A stretch of 64,000 nucleotides of DNA from Nyssa sinensis (GCA_008638375.1 CM018036.1:3012001-3076000); one strand, 5' to 3'. Shown: positions 50,340-63,504, counted from the first letter of the stretch. Made by a program: numbers and translations. Notes: generated by a model from the letters alone, not told the origin.

Positions 50340-53300
50340 CTTAGGTTAAGCGTGTGGGAAGCCCTAGATTTTTTTTTATAGGATTTTTTTGCACTTTTTT
50401 TTCAGTTTGGCGTTGGCGTCACCAAATAGATAGAGTACGGTACGTGGGGAACGAAGACGTATTGATAAAGGAGTGTGTGGAGTTCAACTGTTCAAATATT
50501 GTATTGTCCGGTGGTGCGTCTAAATTCAGCGGCGATCCCAGATTTTGTAAGTGTGGGTTGAGAAAATCGATCATGCGTGGTTTTGCCTCTTCCCTATGAT
50601 TGGTCTACGATTAGAGTGATAGGTCTTGTCCAATTGGATTTCAATTTAAATAATTGGATGACGTTTCATATGAGTGTTTTTTTCATTTTAAAACAAATTT
50701 TTTATTTAGTAAGTTTTTATACTTCAACTTCCTACTTTGACTCTCATTATTTATATTTCTAAAATATCGTAAGTTTCGTTTTCATTGTTCATAATTTTAA
50801 AGATCATCAATAGTCGTAACTATTAGTTCAGACGTCGTACGATCTTATAAAATGATGATTCTTAATAAATAAAAAATAAGAATTAATCGAATTTTAACTG
50901 CTTGAATACTCTATTTGCTTAGTTAAAAAAATCGTTAACAAAAAAAGCCAAACCCTACTTTGATTTAATATTTTAATGAAGAGGTTTTTTTTTTTTTTTT
51001 TTGCCTAGGTTGAAATCAGTCATGTCGAGCCATGTAATGAGTTACTCAATTTTTTGAATCGTTAAAATTAACAATTGACTTATTCAACGAATTTCTAATT
51101 GATTGATCATAACCTCGATTTGATTTTTTATATAATATTAAGATCTGTTTAAATTTGATTTATTTATTTTTAAATTATTATTAAATAAACATTTAATTAA
51201 GTTTGTCATAAGTTGTGCTCGAGTAATTTGGTTCGATTTGCCAACTGAAGTTAGTCTAGTTGGTAACTCCCGACCTGTTCAAATCAAAAGTCAAATATGT
51301 TATTTATTTCTTCATTCCTGTTTTAGATTAAGCTTTATCTTCATAGCTATTGCAATTTGATGAATTTTTAGATATTTAAAATTGAGAAATTTGTAAATAA
51401 TGATTATACAATACAATTTCTGTTTAGCCAAAAGAAAATTTGATTTAGCCTTTGAAAGAAAATGAGTTAAACTGAAGTGAGAACAATAGACACGTGGCAT
51501 TTGCAAAAAATCGGGCAGCTTAATTAACTGAGATTAAAGTAGTGATTGAGTTGGGAACGAAGGGCAAAGTGAAAGAGGCTGGGCCATGCAGTCTGCTGAG
51601 GGTCAGCTACAAAAATAGGCCTAAGCCCATCTATAGGTTGAACATGGATTTGCATCCTGGATTCTTACTGGGCTCTCATATGGTCAAGTAATCTGCATAT
51701 TCTGCTCAAGCATCCCCACTGAATCTGTCCTACAGAACATGAGCTCTCCATCAATCAATCCATTCTTCTTCTTCTTCTCCTTCTCTTTTAGGATGGAAAT
51801 GAAAGAGGCTGGGCCACGCGGCCCGTGAAGGCCCTGATCAGGGTTGTATCCATACATTTGATGGAAAAAAAGGTCTTATCAAATGACACCGTGTTTGAAT
51901 TTAAGTATTCTGCAAAATTCACGTAAATCTGATATGAATATTCAACTTTTAGTAGAAATTTCACGATGAGACCTTTTCACTATACTTCTTTTTTTTTTCT
52001 TCAATTGATCATCTGTACGGCTAATTCTATCTAGATTTTGATATTCAAAAATACACGTTGGCTTGCCATTTTCTTCCAAATGCCTAATTTATTTATTTAT
52101 TTTTTGGAATCAAATACTAATAACAAAGATTTATCAGTGTTATTTATTGGTGAAATCTAAATCACTGTGCCTGCCATGGAAAAAGAAAAAACCCTTGTAG
52201 GAAATTATGACATTGTTAAGCCCAATGGGGTTAGATGATCGGTAATGAGCCACGGGATAAGTGTTTTTTAAGACATCAGTCCTAGATTCAATATCTCACA
52301 AAAGCAATGATATTTCTTGGGATCACCTCTCCTAGATTTAATCGGTATGTGTAGGTAAAAAAATTTACACGTATCTCTAGATTTACATCCGACCATACGA
52401 TCTAAAGTTACAATTGATGGATAATGTTATTTTTAACCGTTCCATGCCCATAAACTCCGCTACTGAGATGATGGTGAAACTTAAACTCAGATACCAATGA
52501 GCTTGTATAAGGGCTTTTCATGGCAATAGAATGAATAAATTTGAATTCAAGATCTCTTATAAATTAAGCAACTAATTGTCTAATTGTTTTGAAATTTTAA
52601 ATTATCAACATGAATTTAAAAAACAATAATTTATATCAATATGTCATTATAATGGATTTAATTAAGTTGACATCAATGTTTAGGCCATGTTTATCTCATA
52701 TCTTATGTCTATGATAGTGACCACTCCTAGCCAAATGCATGGTCCATTTTGATAATGTCAACACTAGTATGCCCTTTCGGTTTCCATCAATTTTCATGTA
52801 TTTCTATTTAATCATTTAAACCAATAATCATGCCAATTTTCTGCAATCAATGCACAACACCTTAACTTCAATCTAAACACTTTTTTTATTTAATGCCTCA
52901 CAGTCACGTGGCTAATAAGCTTTTCACCCCTCCAACTCAGATCTAAAAAAATGAGATTCCATGAATGGAAACAGAAAAGAGATGTTAACTCCATTTTTTT
53001 TTTTTTTTTTTATAGAAGCAAAATATCTGTGAGATTCGGACAAGAAGCTAGCCTGAAACAGAGGAACATGTCCGTAAAGGTATTCCATTAACCATAAAAC
53101 ATAGCCTAAAAAATATAGGACTTATCAATCGTTCTAATTCATTGACTTAATCCGGTATAAAATAAATATCAGAAAAAGAAAGAAACAGTCGTCTTCGTAA
53201 ACATAAATAGAATTATTTTAAGTTTCGCGTCTTATTATGAAAAAGAAAGATTCAACGAATCTAATATTTATACCATTACATCAACAAGTTTCTTAATAAT

Positions 53301-53640
53301 ATCAACATGACTCTCGAAGTCATGCGCGAGAGCGATATTATTATTTCAAAGATTTTTTGAAATGATAGTACTTGGTTTTAATTCGGATATTACTCAAATA
53401 TGCGTATATAATCACATTACTATTACGTGACTATTTTATTTTAGTTTTTAACTAAAATATAAAAATAAAAATACGTGTGTATTACATTTATATATATATA
53501 TATGATAAATTATGATTAAAACGCACATTTTAAATAGAATTAAGTTCATTCTACTTAATTTAGAGTTGAATATTATTTTTTTTAAATGAATATTTTTATT
53601 TTATTTTTTTGAGTGGGATGTTGCTTGTTTGAGAAATTTT
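50340..53640. other. Spacer between the Barentsz gene and the F-box/kelch gene
   Basis: AT-rich and non-coding as far as I can see. The phrase gaaagaggctgggcca occurs at 51571 and 51802 in short diverged direct repeats. A small (AT)n lies near 53491-53505. Confidence 0.5.
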
Positions 53641-53789
53641 TTCCATCTTCTAAAAATTAAACTCCTTTTCAAAAATCAAGCATGGGTTGAAAATTTCTAA
53701 AAGCAAGTGCTTTGACAATAAGAACAAAAACAAACTATTATGTGATATGTACAAATGTATTGATGTGTACAGAAGTAACCATTTTAGCT

Positions 53790-54857
53790 TTAAATCTCCA
53801 AACAACAAGAAGACTGAACATGGCCGGAATATTCCTCCGGCGCATCCACTTTTGTCCACGTGTATTTTTTCATATCCATAAGATAAGCTATGTGGGGCTC
53901 ACCAAAGTTTGCAGAAGCCATCACTAACAACTTGTCTTGCCACGTCGTCACATAAGCTACACTGGACACCTCAGCTGGCAGTTTTGCTACGGCTTGCCAA
54001 GTGTTGCCGGTCACTGTCACAACGTTATCTTCACGACACATGTAGATCCTCCCATCGGCACCGTTCGTAAAGGTCCTTGGACACGTGCCAGTTTCCAAGA
54101 AGTTCTCTTCCACCTGGCTCCACTGCCAGGTGGCAACATCAAATGCTTCGGCACTTCTCTCGAATCGTCCTTGCCTATCTGTACAATATCCACCAATGAC
54201 GTGGAACTTGCCCCCGCGGAATATCCCTTTGCATTCATCCCTCTCCCTTGCCATGTCAGGCAGCGGTACCCACTTGTCGGTTGCCACGTCGTACGCCGTA
54301 GCCGATCTCAGTGCATTCTTCTCATCATCGTGTCCACCCGCAACGAACACCGTATGATCCAAATCAGAGGTGCAGGCAAAGAACGATCTTCTACCACCTG
54401 GCATATCGGCCCCACGCCGCCATTTGCACGAAACAAAATTGTAAACAAAAACCGAATTGGAGACTTCCCAGTTCACCGGGTCGCACCCACCCATCACCAC
54501 GAGATCGGACCCAACTCCGATGAGCTGGCAGAACATCGGCAGCCCATTAGAAAACTCTCGCACAGGTGGCAGCTCAGACCAATTACCCGTGTCCGGTTCA
54601 CAAATTGTGAGCCGATAAACCGGCATACCCGAGAGCTTAAAGGCCAGGCGATTTCGGGTATTGTCGACACGAGACTGTGAAGCTACTACGATGGATCGGG
54701 TCAGGCCGGCTGCCTTTCGATGACGGCGAAACTCCGGCAGCTCAATCTCAACTTTCCAACCTCTACACACCGACTCAGCCGTAGAGAATTGGTTGAAAGG
54801 AACGCGAACTAGACATTCGAGAGCGACATCGTTGGGAAGACCTGGAATGAGCTCCAT
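53790..54857 (-). CDS. F-box/kelch-repeat protein (KFB / KISS-ME-DEADLY type)
   Basis: Intronless, 355 residues. It is an SCF E3 ligase adaptor: the F-box binds the SKP1-like ASK protein and the kelch propeller binds the substrate. The F-box is at about residues 5-45 (LPNDVALECLVRVPFNQFST, then AESVCRGWK). The kelch part, from about 90 to 335, shows the GG doublets VVMGGCD, VFVAGGHDD and FHVIGGYCT. The opening, including ELPEFRRHRKAAGLTRSIVV, matches the plant group that in Arabidopsis includes At1g80440 and At1g15670. Members of that group target phenylalanine ammonia-lyase and type-B response regulators for degradation (family knowledge). Codon use is GC-richer than its surroundings. The start is the first ATG, and a TATA box lies about 120 bases upstream. 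The exact member cannot be fixed without a tree. Confidence 0.95.
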   Translation of the reverse strand: MELIPGLPNDVALECLVRVPFNQFSTAESVCRGWKVEIELPEFRRHRKAAGLTRSIVVASQSRVDNTRNRLAFKLSGMPVYRLTICEPDTGNWSELPPVREFSNGLPMFCQLIGVGSDLVVMGGCDPVNWEVSNSVFVYNFVSCKWRRGADMPGGRRSFFACTSDLDHTVFVAGGHDDEKNALRSATAYDVATDKWVPLPDMARERDECKGIFRGGKFHVIGGYCTDRQGRFERSAEAFDVATWQWSQVEENFLETGTCPRTFTNGADGRIYMCREDNVVTVTGNTWQAVAKLPAEVSSVAYVTTWQDKLLVMASANFGEPHIAYLMDMKKYTWTKVDAPEEYSGHVQSSCCLEI

Positions 54858-54973
54858 GAAAGAGTTCTTGCATAAATCAGTTGTCTTAGTTTTATAGAAG
54901 AACGAGAACCAAAGAAATGAACTGGGTTGTGTAAGAAATTGGAGCTGGCTTCTTGATTCAGATTTGGTGTTTC

Positions 54974-54985
54974 TCTTTATAGAGA
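54974..54985 (-). promoter_or_regulatory. TATA box of the F-box/kelch gene
   Basis: On the minus strand CTCTATAAAGAG lies about 120 bases upstream of the ATG (54857). That would put the transcription start near 54945 with a leader of about 90 bases. Confidence 0.6.
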
Positions 54986-55014
54986 GGTTTTAGTCTACTA
55001 CTCTTGTGGTATAG

Positions 55015-55062
<48 letters not shown>
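55015..55062. repeat. (AT)n(AG)n compound microsatellite
   Basis: An AT run (55015-55032) passes directly into an AG run (to about 55061), about 35 bases upstream of the F-box/kelch TATA box. Confidence 0.95.
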
Positions 55063-55065
<3 letters not shown>

Positions 55066-55069
55066 GAGG

Positions 55070-57780
55070 GGGTGGAGAGGGTTTTTTTATTCTAGAAAGT
55101 ATTGCAGGGAATTGAATGGATCAGGGACAGACCATAGGAACAGCCGTTGTTATTATTTGAAATTCCCATCAACGGATTTTTCCGTTTGCGGGCGTTGTTA
55201 TTAATAAATAATGTTGATTTGATTCAATGAACAATTGAAATGCCAAATATTATTATGATATTATCCAATTGGATTATGGATGTCCGCATCAACCGGCCGA
55301 CCAAGTCCGGAAGATTGTAGCCCATTCTCAAAACCACTTTCACTTGATGCTGATCCTAGAAAATGAGACTTCGTGTTTGGCAACATTGATCCTTTAGATA
55401 ACGTTTTTGTTTCCATTTTTTGTTTCCACTTTTTAAAAATTGAAAACAAAAAAGGTGTTTAGTTAGTCATTTTTTTTAAAAAAAAAATGTTTTTAAACTT
55501 AGATTTTCAAAAACTTTTGAAAACAGAATATTAAGGTCCTATATGTTAATATCTGGAAGTTATATATACGTATATAATAGAATAAAATTATTGAAAGAGG
55601 TGCGGATATAAATTAATTTATTTTTTAAAATACTTTTACAAAAACTTTGAATATACATGTAGTGATCTTTTGATCATACAAATATCTCAAAACTCTCATG
55701 ATCAAGTTATTAGTGGGGGTTATAAAAATTAAATAAATCTTACATTAAGATGAGAGAACAAACGATCAGAATGACCATAAGTCATTATGCCTCTCATGTC
55801 CAAGGCGACACGCATGCTACAAAGATCGGAACAAAGGGTCACAATCCCACCCACAAGGGTGAGTTAATTTCAAAAACTCATTTTCAATTTAAATTGCAAG
55901 AGGATCTTAATTGTGATGAATCTAAAGATAAAAGTACAGTGGATCTCTACCCTAAAATATATATATATATATATATATTGTAATGATACACTTTCTAAAT
56001 TATCTGTATTAGTGTGTCACATTATTTGGGATGAAAAATTCGAAATACATATTTAAAGAGCATAACATTTCTCTTTTAAAATTATGGAACTGTTTAGAAA
56101 ATTTTTCAAATATGATCAAGTCAGAATTACTCTTATTAAGTTATTTGATTTTTTAAAAAAATCAACTCTTTTCTGGTCTAACTTTGTTCAGATTTAAAGT
56201 ATTTTTTAGGACCAGATATGAACTAATATACTATTTAAAAAGTATTTATCAAATAGTAAAAAATTTAAAACCAGTTCATCTATCTTTTATAAAATCGGTT
56301 CTAACTTTTTTCAAACAGGTCTATCTCAAATTTCTATCTCGGACGAGGTGCATTAATGTCACAATATTATTGAGAATATTATAAATTATGTAATTAATAT
56401 AATTATGATTCATTATACATCAATACATAAAGTGAATAGACAATAATGATAAAAAAAAAAAAAACTAGATAAAAAATCTAAAGCAAATTAGTGAAACAAT
56501 ATTAGTGGTGTTTTAGGATAAGCATGCGATGGCACAAGTGGATAAAACTTTGCGTGAAGTATGCAATTGATGACGAGATGATTTGATTTATCATATTTAA
56601 AAATTAAAACTACTGGTGTTGAAACCTTGGTGGTATTACTATAATCGGGACATAATCCAAATTAGAAGGACTTGATTGTTGATCATTATCTTTTCTTCTG
56701 AAAGACTCCATAATAATAATAATCTTCCATAATAACATTGTCGGGTTTTTTTTTGTGAATATGAAAGAATGTGAATGGAGGCTTAAGAAAAATAAAAAAG
56801 TGCACAAAAGAAATTTTAAATTAGATTAAGGCTAAATATAATAAATCTTTTCACTTCTAGGTATAGGATAGTATATTTATAATAATGGGTAAATTGCAGT
56901 AATTTTTATTGAGTATCTGAATATCGGAGGTCAGGTAAAATATGAAAGATCAGTGTAATTTCAAAATTTTCATAAAAAATCAATGTAATTTATCTTATAA
57001 TAAATATATGTGAGTCTAATTATGTTGTATATAAAAATATGAAAATAAAATGTTATATTCAACATTTTTCTATAAATTATTCAGTGAAAAGTATTTATAA
57101 AATAAAACTTGACAACAAGACATTTTTCATATGCAAGTCTGTCTTTCACATGAAGAATAAAATATATGTAAAAAATGCACTTTTTTTTACATATAACCCT
57201 TTTTTACATATGAAATATGATAACGAGAATGACAATAAATTTGACGTAACGGAATCAGCAACTTAAGACTTTTCCTAACTATAATTCTGATAACATGTTA
57301 AATTAATAATTATTCTAAAAACTTAAGTCATTATATATATATATTTATATTATATATTATGCGTCTAGCAATATCTATAACTAATATTATTGCCTACCTA
57401 GGGCAATTGGCGCCACTTGAACCAGGCACATATATTGTTTGAGCCATGATATAAGGAAATTTTTGGACAAAACCTTTGTTTTTTTTTTTGGCACTAACCA
57501 AACAGGTCATGTATTCAGTAATCATCTTCGGCTCATTCTGATTCTAATCAAATTGGTTTGATTTTGAACATAGATGGCAGTCTTCCCCAAATTCTTGGTT
57601 CAACTCTTCCAAGTCAAGAAAACATGTCATCTTTTATTGGAGTCAAACCTGGAGCCCACCTTCACCAGAAGTTTTGTTGTTAGTAGAAAATATTCAATGG
57701 TTGCGGAATTATTGGTCCAATGACTCAAATAAAGGTCACATATGTATGTTAATATGCTTTTTACATGCTATATTTATTGG
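55070..57780. other. AT-rich spacer, no gene seen
   Basis: No coding stretch that I can support. It holds an (AT)n run at 55959-55978. Around 56885-57000 a piece with gggtaaattgcagtaa and gatcagtgtaatttc recalls the MITE in COPB2 intron 4, in decayed form. Confidence 0.45.
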
Positions 57781-57785
57781 ACAGT

Positions 57786-58153
57786 TGTCATGAATTCACT
57801 TGAATTTTTGATGACCTGTTTGTGACCTCGAGATGACCCGAAAGAAAATTTTTTGACCCTCCTTTTATTTTTGAGTCTGTTTTTCTCTTATGTTGTAACC
57901 CATTTATATAAGAGTATTATCTTTTACAATTGTGATAGAGGATAAGAGAGTTGTCAGTAGAGAAAAAAGAGTTTTGGATTTTGGGAGTTTTTGTTATTGT
58001 AATCTCTTTGATACATAATGAACTGATCATTACTGTTCATTGACGTAAACATCTTGTCGAACTATGTAAATCTTGTGTCTTCTATGTGCGTTTCGTTTAT
58101 TTTTACTCATTTGAGATAGATTTATTATTTGTTTGATCGCTTTCGTACAACAA
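57786..58153 (+). mobile_element. Possible solo copia LTR
   Basis: Contains 'cccatttatataagagtatt' (TATA-like), a leader-like stretch 'gagaggataagagagttgtc'-type sequence, 'taatctctttgatacataat' and an end 'tttgatcgctttcgtacaac' with terminal ACA, like many plant copia LTRs. No primer site follows and no target duplication was found. Confidence 0.4.
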
Positions 58154-58159
58154 TACCTT

Positions 58160-58537
58160 TATCTAAATTGTCGAGACCATTGATCCAAAAATCATAAAAT
58201 AATTATTCATTTTAAGAACATCTAACCACCAAGCAAATATAATTCTAACAAATAATTTCTAAATGTTTGTTTTTTAAAAAAGAATAAAAAAAATATTTTA
58301 ATAAGAAAATACAAGTTTGAATAAAAGATTAATCACATTGTACAAATAATATTAAAGATTATATTTATACACAATTTATGACTCCCCTATTAATCTATTA
58401 GAGGAGCCAACACTAGATAATAACTTCAATTGAAGAATTTCACACTCCGTGTCACAGCCATCAATTGAAGAATTTGGATTGCATTTTCATAATTTATGAC
58501 TTCACAATATTTAAATCATAAGAAGAAGAAAAAAAAA

Positions 58538-58568
<31 letters not shown>

Positions 58569-61060
58569 AAGAAGAAGAAGAAAGGTTCTGGAAGTTGGAA
58601 TAAGAAAGATGGGGAAGCCAAATAGATCCTTCCAATCTAATCAATGCTTTAATATTATGATTCTCCAAATGGTTTATTATAGAAAAAGAGCAAGACCTAT
58701 TATGGCTAAATTAATCCAACAGTTGTTTTCAATACGCCATTGAATGGACAACTCTTGACTTTTTTTCTTCTTTCTTTTCTTTTTTATTTTTTACTTTTCA
58801 AAATCTCTTAAACCGGCAAATCTGATTCAAACCTTCAAAATTAGAATAATTATACAAACTTTTTCAACTTTCTTAGATTATCTAACTATTAAAATGACCT
58901 CTCTTATAATTTTTGAAATTATACCAATTTCTCTTTTCGTACAAAATTCGTCACAGATAGTTTTAAGGTTTCACCTAATTTCTTTATCAGGGACAGCTCA
59001 ATTATAAAGCTAACAAAGCAATCGTTTTAAGCCTCACTTAAAGATAAGGGCCCAAATTTTATATACTATAGTATAATCAAATTAGAAGTCTAAGCTTAAT
59101 AAAAATATGTCCAAATTTTATGAATTTATAGTATAATTAAATTAAAAGTCTAAGTTTAATAAAAATTGAACATAGCTCCATAAAAAGTTTCATTTATGGA
59201 AAAACAATTATGTAAAAAAAAAAATCTTTACATAATTATATTTTACTCTAATCTTTTATATTTTATCAAATAAAAAAATTTATGTAAAAACTCTATTATT
59301 AAAGTTTCATTTAATATATACTTCTCTCTTATTGAAAATAATTAAATTTTATATAACAAAAGTAAATATATATATATATATATAATAAAGTGAAAAATTA
59401 TATTAATATTTAAAAAGATCTAATTTAGAGTTGTTCCTTTTATTGTTTGAGGTCTCTAATTGTCTAGAGTCGGCCCTTGTTCTTTATATGACTAAAATAC
59501 TCTTATATATTACATTGACATTCTCTATATTTTCAAAGATTTCGTGAAATGTTCCTGTAGTTATCAAAATACAACACAAGAGGTTAATGTAATTCATAAT
59601 TTTCATTAACATCTGCATTCCGACAATTTTGATAAAAAAATTTTTATAAAATTATAGAAAAAAAATCCTTATAATTATCCAATAATTCAGGAGACGATAA
59701 CATAATTATCACTGAAAATTAATATCGGGCATCCTAGCTAACAATGAATTTTTTTTTTTAATTTGAACTATTGGTAAATTTACAAGGCATCTCTCATCTG
59801 TGGAACCGACCATTTAATTAGAATATCTAAAATATGCAGCGAATTGGAGCCATTCTGTGATCTGTTGACCAACTGCAACCGCAACTGCAACTGCAACTGC
59901 TACAGCATGTCAGTGTGTATAAAAACCATGCTTAACGATGAAACATTAGGCATGTGCAAAAGACTTTCCCATGAAGGCCATGTTTGCAAGTGAAATGCGT
60001 TTGAAATATAACAACTAATTAAAGTATTAAAGTTGTTTTTATTTCATAATAGAAATTGGGTAAATTAATTAAATTTAGAAGATTCTAAATTTGAAATTAA
60101 AGCATTTTAATACCTACAATTTCACCTCTTTAATTAAAATTTATAAATATGTCATTGCATATATATACACACACTAGCCCGTAATCCGTATACATATCAA
60201 AGAAAAATATAAAAATTTATTCGATAGAAGTTTGCGATTCTCCTTGACAAATTGTGTTATCATGAGACGCATCAAAAGTTTTTAAAATCCTAATTAAGTT
60301 TCAAAGTTGCAAACTTCATTTCCTTATCTTGTTCAAAAAAATTCAATAAATAAATAATATGTAAATTGCAGGAGAGAACCAAGCAAAAGAATCAGGTAAA
60401 CCAAACTCAGTTTTTATATAAAATATATATCTTTTAATTCAACAAGTTTTCACAATATTAACATCCCGCTTGAATTAAGGGAGTCGGACGAAAAAGAGTG
60501 GATCAAAAAATGAATGAGAGTTTATTTTATATTTGATTTAAAAATAAGAAATGAAATAAAAGGAGAGAGAGCTGTCTCTTAATCATTCTTTAATCTATTT
60601 TACTCTTCTTTCAAAAGTGGGAGGAGGTAAAATAAAATAATTAAAAAATCAGTAATTACCTATTTTACTCCTATTTTTTTAAAAAAGCGAATTCATATTT
60701 TACCCATTATGCTTTATAATAAAATAGATCCTCGCCATTTGTTTCTTTCCTCTATCTTCAAAATGAGAGAATTGAATTATCTTTTTATTTATTTATTATT
60801 TTTATTAATTATTCAAACATAAAAGAGAAATTACATACTCCTCTCCTCTCCTCTCTCTCATAATTAATATTTTCCTCTGTTCACTTTCTTTCCCTACATA
60901 TCTGAACAAAGCGCAATTAAAGGAGCCATTTCCTCGGATGAGTTACATATTGAATCCATGTTGAAAGAAAATTTAATATAAAGAACATTGGGGATTATAT
61001 AAATGACAAATGAGAGGTCGTCAAGGCGATTTCATTTCCACAGTTATACGTCACTAATGG
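58160..61060. other. AT-rich spacer, no gene seen
   Basis: No coding stretch or RNA gene that I can support. It holds the (AAG)n run at 58539-58582, an (AT)n near 59366-59384 and a short 'gcaaccgcaactgcaactgc' run at 59874-59900. Confidence 0.45.
58539..58582. repeat. (AAG)n microsatellite
   Basis: About 14 AAG units preceded by an A-rich purine run. Confidence 0.95.
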
Positions 61061-61064
61061 TCAA

Positions 61065-61226
61065 TAACGATATTTCTAAACGACGGCCTGAGTACGTAAA
61101 GGGCTTGCAATTCAACTTTCAAACGGATGTTGCCGTAAGCTGACCATAACGGTATTTCTAATCGACGGCCTGAGTACGTAAAGGGCTTGCAATTCAATTT
61201 TCAAACCTATGTTGCCGTAAGCTCTT
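61065..61226. repeat. Tandem duplication, 2 copies of an 81-bp unit
   Basis: The unit at 61065 is repeated at 61146. Shared core: cgacggcctgagtacgtaaa, then gggcttgcaattcaa and gttgccgtaagct. Only a few substitutions separate them. Confidence 0.93.
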
Positions 61227-61280
61227 AGCTATTAGAAACCTGAACAATTAAATATGAAAAGGAAGAAGTAAATGAAAACA

Positions 61281-61552
61281 AAATGGGTAAATAATGCAAC
61301 TTTGACATTTGGAAAGTAATCAATAATCTTGTTTGTCGAAGAAAACAGAAGTTAAAATAACTTCAAAACAGTAGGGCTTAGAAATAAACATAATACACAC
61401 ACACACACATAATAAAAGGAAGAACAAAAATGGGTAAATAATGCAACTTTGACATTTGGAAAGCAATCAATAATTTTTCTTGTCAAACAAGATAAAATAA
61501 CTTCTACGACTCATTTACCCCAAAAAACTTCTAAGACTCAGGCCTAGAAATA

Positions 61553-61588
<36 letters not shown>

Positions 61589-62074
61589 ACATATACTCGG
61601 GTAGAGACATATCTAGGCTGTGAACTTGACTGCTTAATCAAGTTAAAACTTCATTTGAGATTTTTTTTTTTAAGGGGTCGTTTGAGAGTTTCATTTCTGA
61701 GGTACTCTCACAAAAATGAAAAAAAAAAGATTTCATAGAACAAGAGATGCTTGTTTATGATCCCATCTACACCATCATGTAAGCATGTTCAACCATCTGA
61801 AAAAGGGAAAAAAAAAAAAAAGAAAGAAACTTCTTTGCTTTTCTTATCAAGAATGTGAAATAATTTCATTACCATTGAATTTCCAAGCGAACTCAAACAA
61901 ATTCTGACAGCATCAACCTCCGGCCAATATCTTCGATATAATTCTGCAGTTCATGTGGCACTGTGGCAAAAGGGCATTATACTGGAAAATGGTAATTATT
62001 TTTAAAAATAGTGTTAGTAGACATTAACCAACACCAAATGACTAGAATAAAAATTTGTTATGTTTATATGTAAT

Positions 62075-62110
<36 letters not shown>

Positions 62111-62401
62111 GGGTGTTATATTGGCCCAAAATTTGCAAACTTAGGAACAAGCATATATTACAAATATCCACCAAGCCAAACAATTAAATTAGCTTGCATA
62201 ATCAAATTAATTTAAGTTCGTTCTTGTTTTCAAATTGAGCCTTTTTAGACTTCTTTTTGAAAATGCAAACCCAAATATTGATACCCGGGCACAAATTAAT
62301 CAATAATTTTGCTTGTCAGAGAAATATAAATCAAAAGAACTTCTAGAAGCAGCCTTAAACAAATAGATATATATATATAGAGAGAGAGTGAGAGAGAGAG
62401 A
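61281..62401. repeat. Three related segments, each ending in a different microsatellite
   Basis: Copy 1 (61281-61410) and copy 2 (61428-61585) share aaatgggtaaataatgcaac, then tttgacatttggaaag and a 'cttagaaataaa/cctagaaataaa' 3' part. Copy 1 ends in (AC)n (61393-61408) and copy 2 in (AT)n (61556-61585). Copy 3 (about 62292-62401) shares 'aatcaataatttt' and 'gcttgtcagag' and ends in (AT)n(AG)n (62366-62400). Another (AT)n lies between at 62078-62106. Confidence 0.75.
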
Positions 62402-63034
62402 ACTAAATTATCGAATGTAAACTAGAAAACATGAAAAAAAATCGAAGACACTATACAGAACGCAAATACATCCTCTATACCATCTCTGTCAAATGTGAAT
62501 GATTATCAAATCAGATTAACCAATTAGACCTTTCATATGTAGCACCTTATATATATAGCAAGTTAGCAACAGCATCACAAAGAAATCAACTTTTCTCCGT
62601 GATCTTTTAAACAGGCAAAACCATTTCCCCCAGTGATTCATTAAACTGGCAAAACCATATCTAATGCTAAATGTCCCAAATTCTGTATAGAAATTTGAGA
62701 AACTTGGTATTATTGTTTCCCCGAGGTACATATTAGATGAATCCATAGCAATTATACCAAACTTAGAAAGGGAATTTAAACCAGATCCAAGTAACAAAAC
62801 ATGAAATTTGTTGAACTTGCTAGATACATGTCCTAATCAACATCATAACCAAAATAATACAATTCCATTCCATAATTTGTCATCATCTCCAGATTCACAG
62901 AAAACTTCTAATAATGGACCTTGGTGCATTTTCCAATGTGTATGAACAAGTGTTGAAAGATAGAAGAATGGTTACTTGGATATGGAGTAAACAAAATCCG
63001 CAGGAGATTTTGCTGAACCCGATGAAGGACATTC

Positions 63035-63419
63035 TCAATGCAGAGCTGCTAGATCAACAAGTTCTTTGTATTCATCAGAAACATAAGACTTAACCTTGAG
63101 AGTGGGTTTCCCTTCACCCTTTGCTGGAGAAACATACTTCACCCCAATTACTGTTGTCAGGCCTGCAACAAGACACATCCAATCAGCATACCTGGCCTGA
63201 ATGAGATGTATTAAGACATTTAATTTAGTGGTTTTTTGCATCCTGAAGTAAATTTTAAAGAGAAGCATTTCAAAGACGAGAAATACGGGAATTTTCCCAG
63301 CACATACAGCTAGTGTCCAATTACTTTTCCGGAGGTTGGAGTAAGAAGATATACTTCAAGATATTTAACCATTTCTGGGTAAATGTAATCTGAAGGAATG
63401 TTTAACACGCCTTGACAAA
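63035..63419 (-). CDS. Last two coding exons of an unidentified gene (5' part not recognised)
   Basis: The last exon is probably 63196-63035 (acceptor TTCAG; reads [20 protein letters not shown], then [19 protein letters not shown] and [14 protein letters not shown] before TGA 63035-63037). The exon before it ends at 63325 (GGAAAA followed by GTAATT) and reads [20 protein letters not shown], then YLLTPTSGK. Its acceptor is at 63410 or 63419. Phases agree across the join. The text is clearly protein-like, but I do not recognise the family. A hydrophobic stretch ([14 protein letters not shown]) might be a membrane span. The 3' UTR runs down towards about 62500. Upstream exons must lie above 63430 and may be outside the window. 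Confidence 0.6.
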
Positions 63420-63504
63420 CTAGCCCATATATTGTACATGGAAAAAAATCATCATCATATAAAACATCAATTATAACAATTAGGATACAAAGCAATTATA
63501 CAAC

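Noticed and set aside
53937..54680. 247-codon open frame on the plus strand
   Set aside because: Antisense shadow of the GC-richer F-box/kelch coding exon; no recognisable domain.
61281..62401. CRISPR-like array, given repeated units with spacing
   Set aside because: Plant nuclear DNA; only three diverged units with irregular spacing and simple-repeat ends, so not an array.
62516..62797. 93-codon open frame on the minus strand below the unidentified gene
   Set aside because: It lies in the expected 3' UTR after a clear stop at 63035; composition is Phe/Ser/Leu-rich without domain features.
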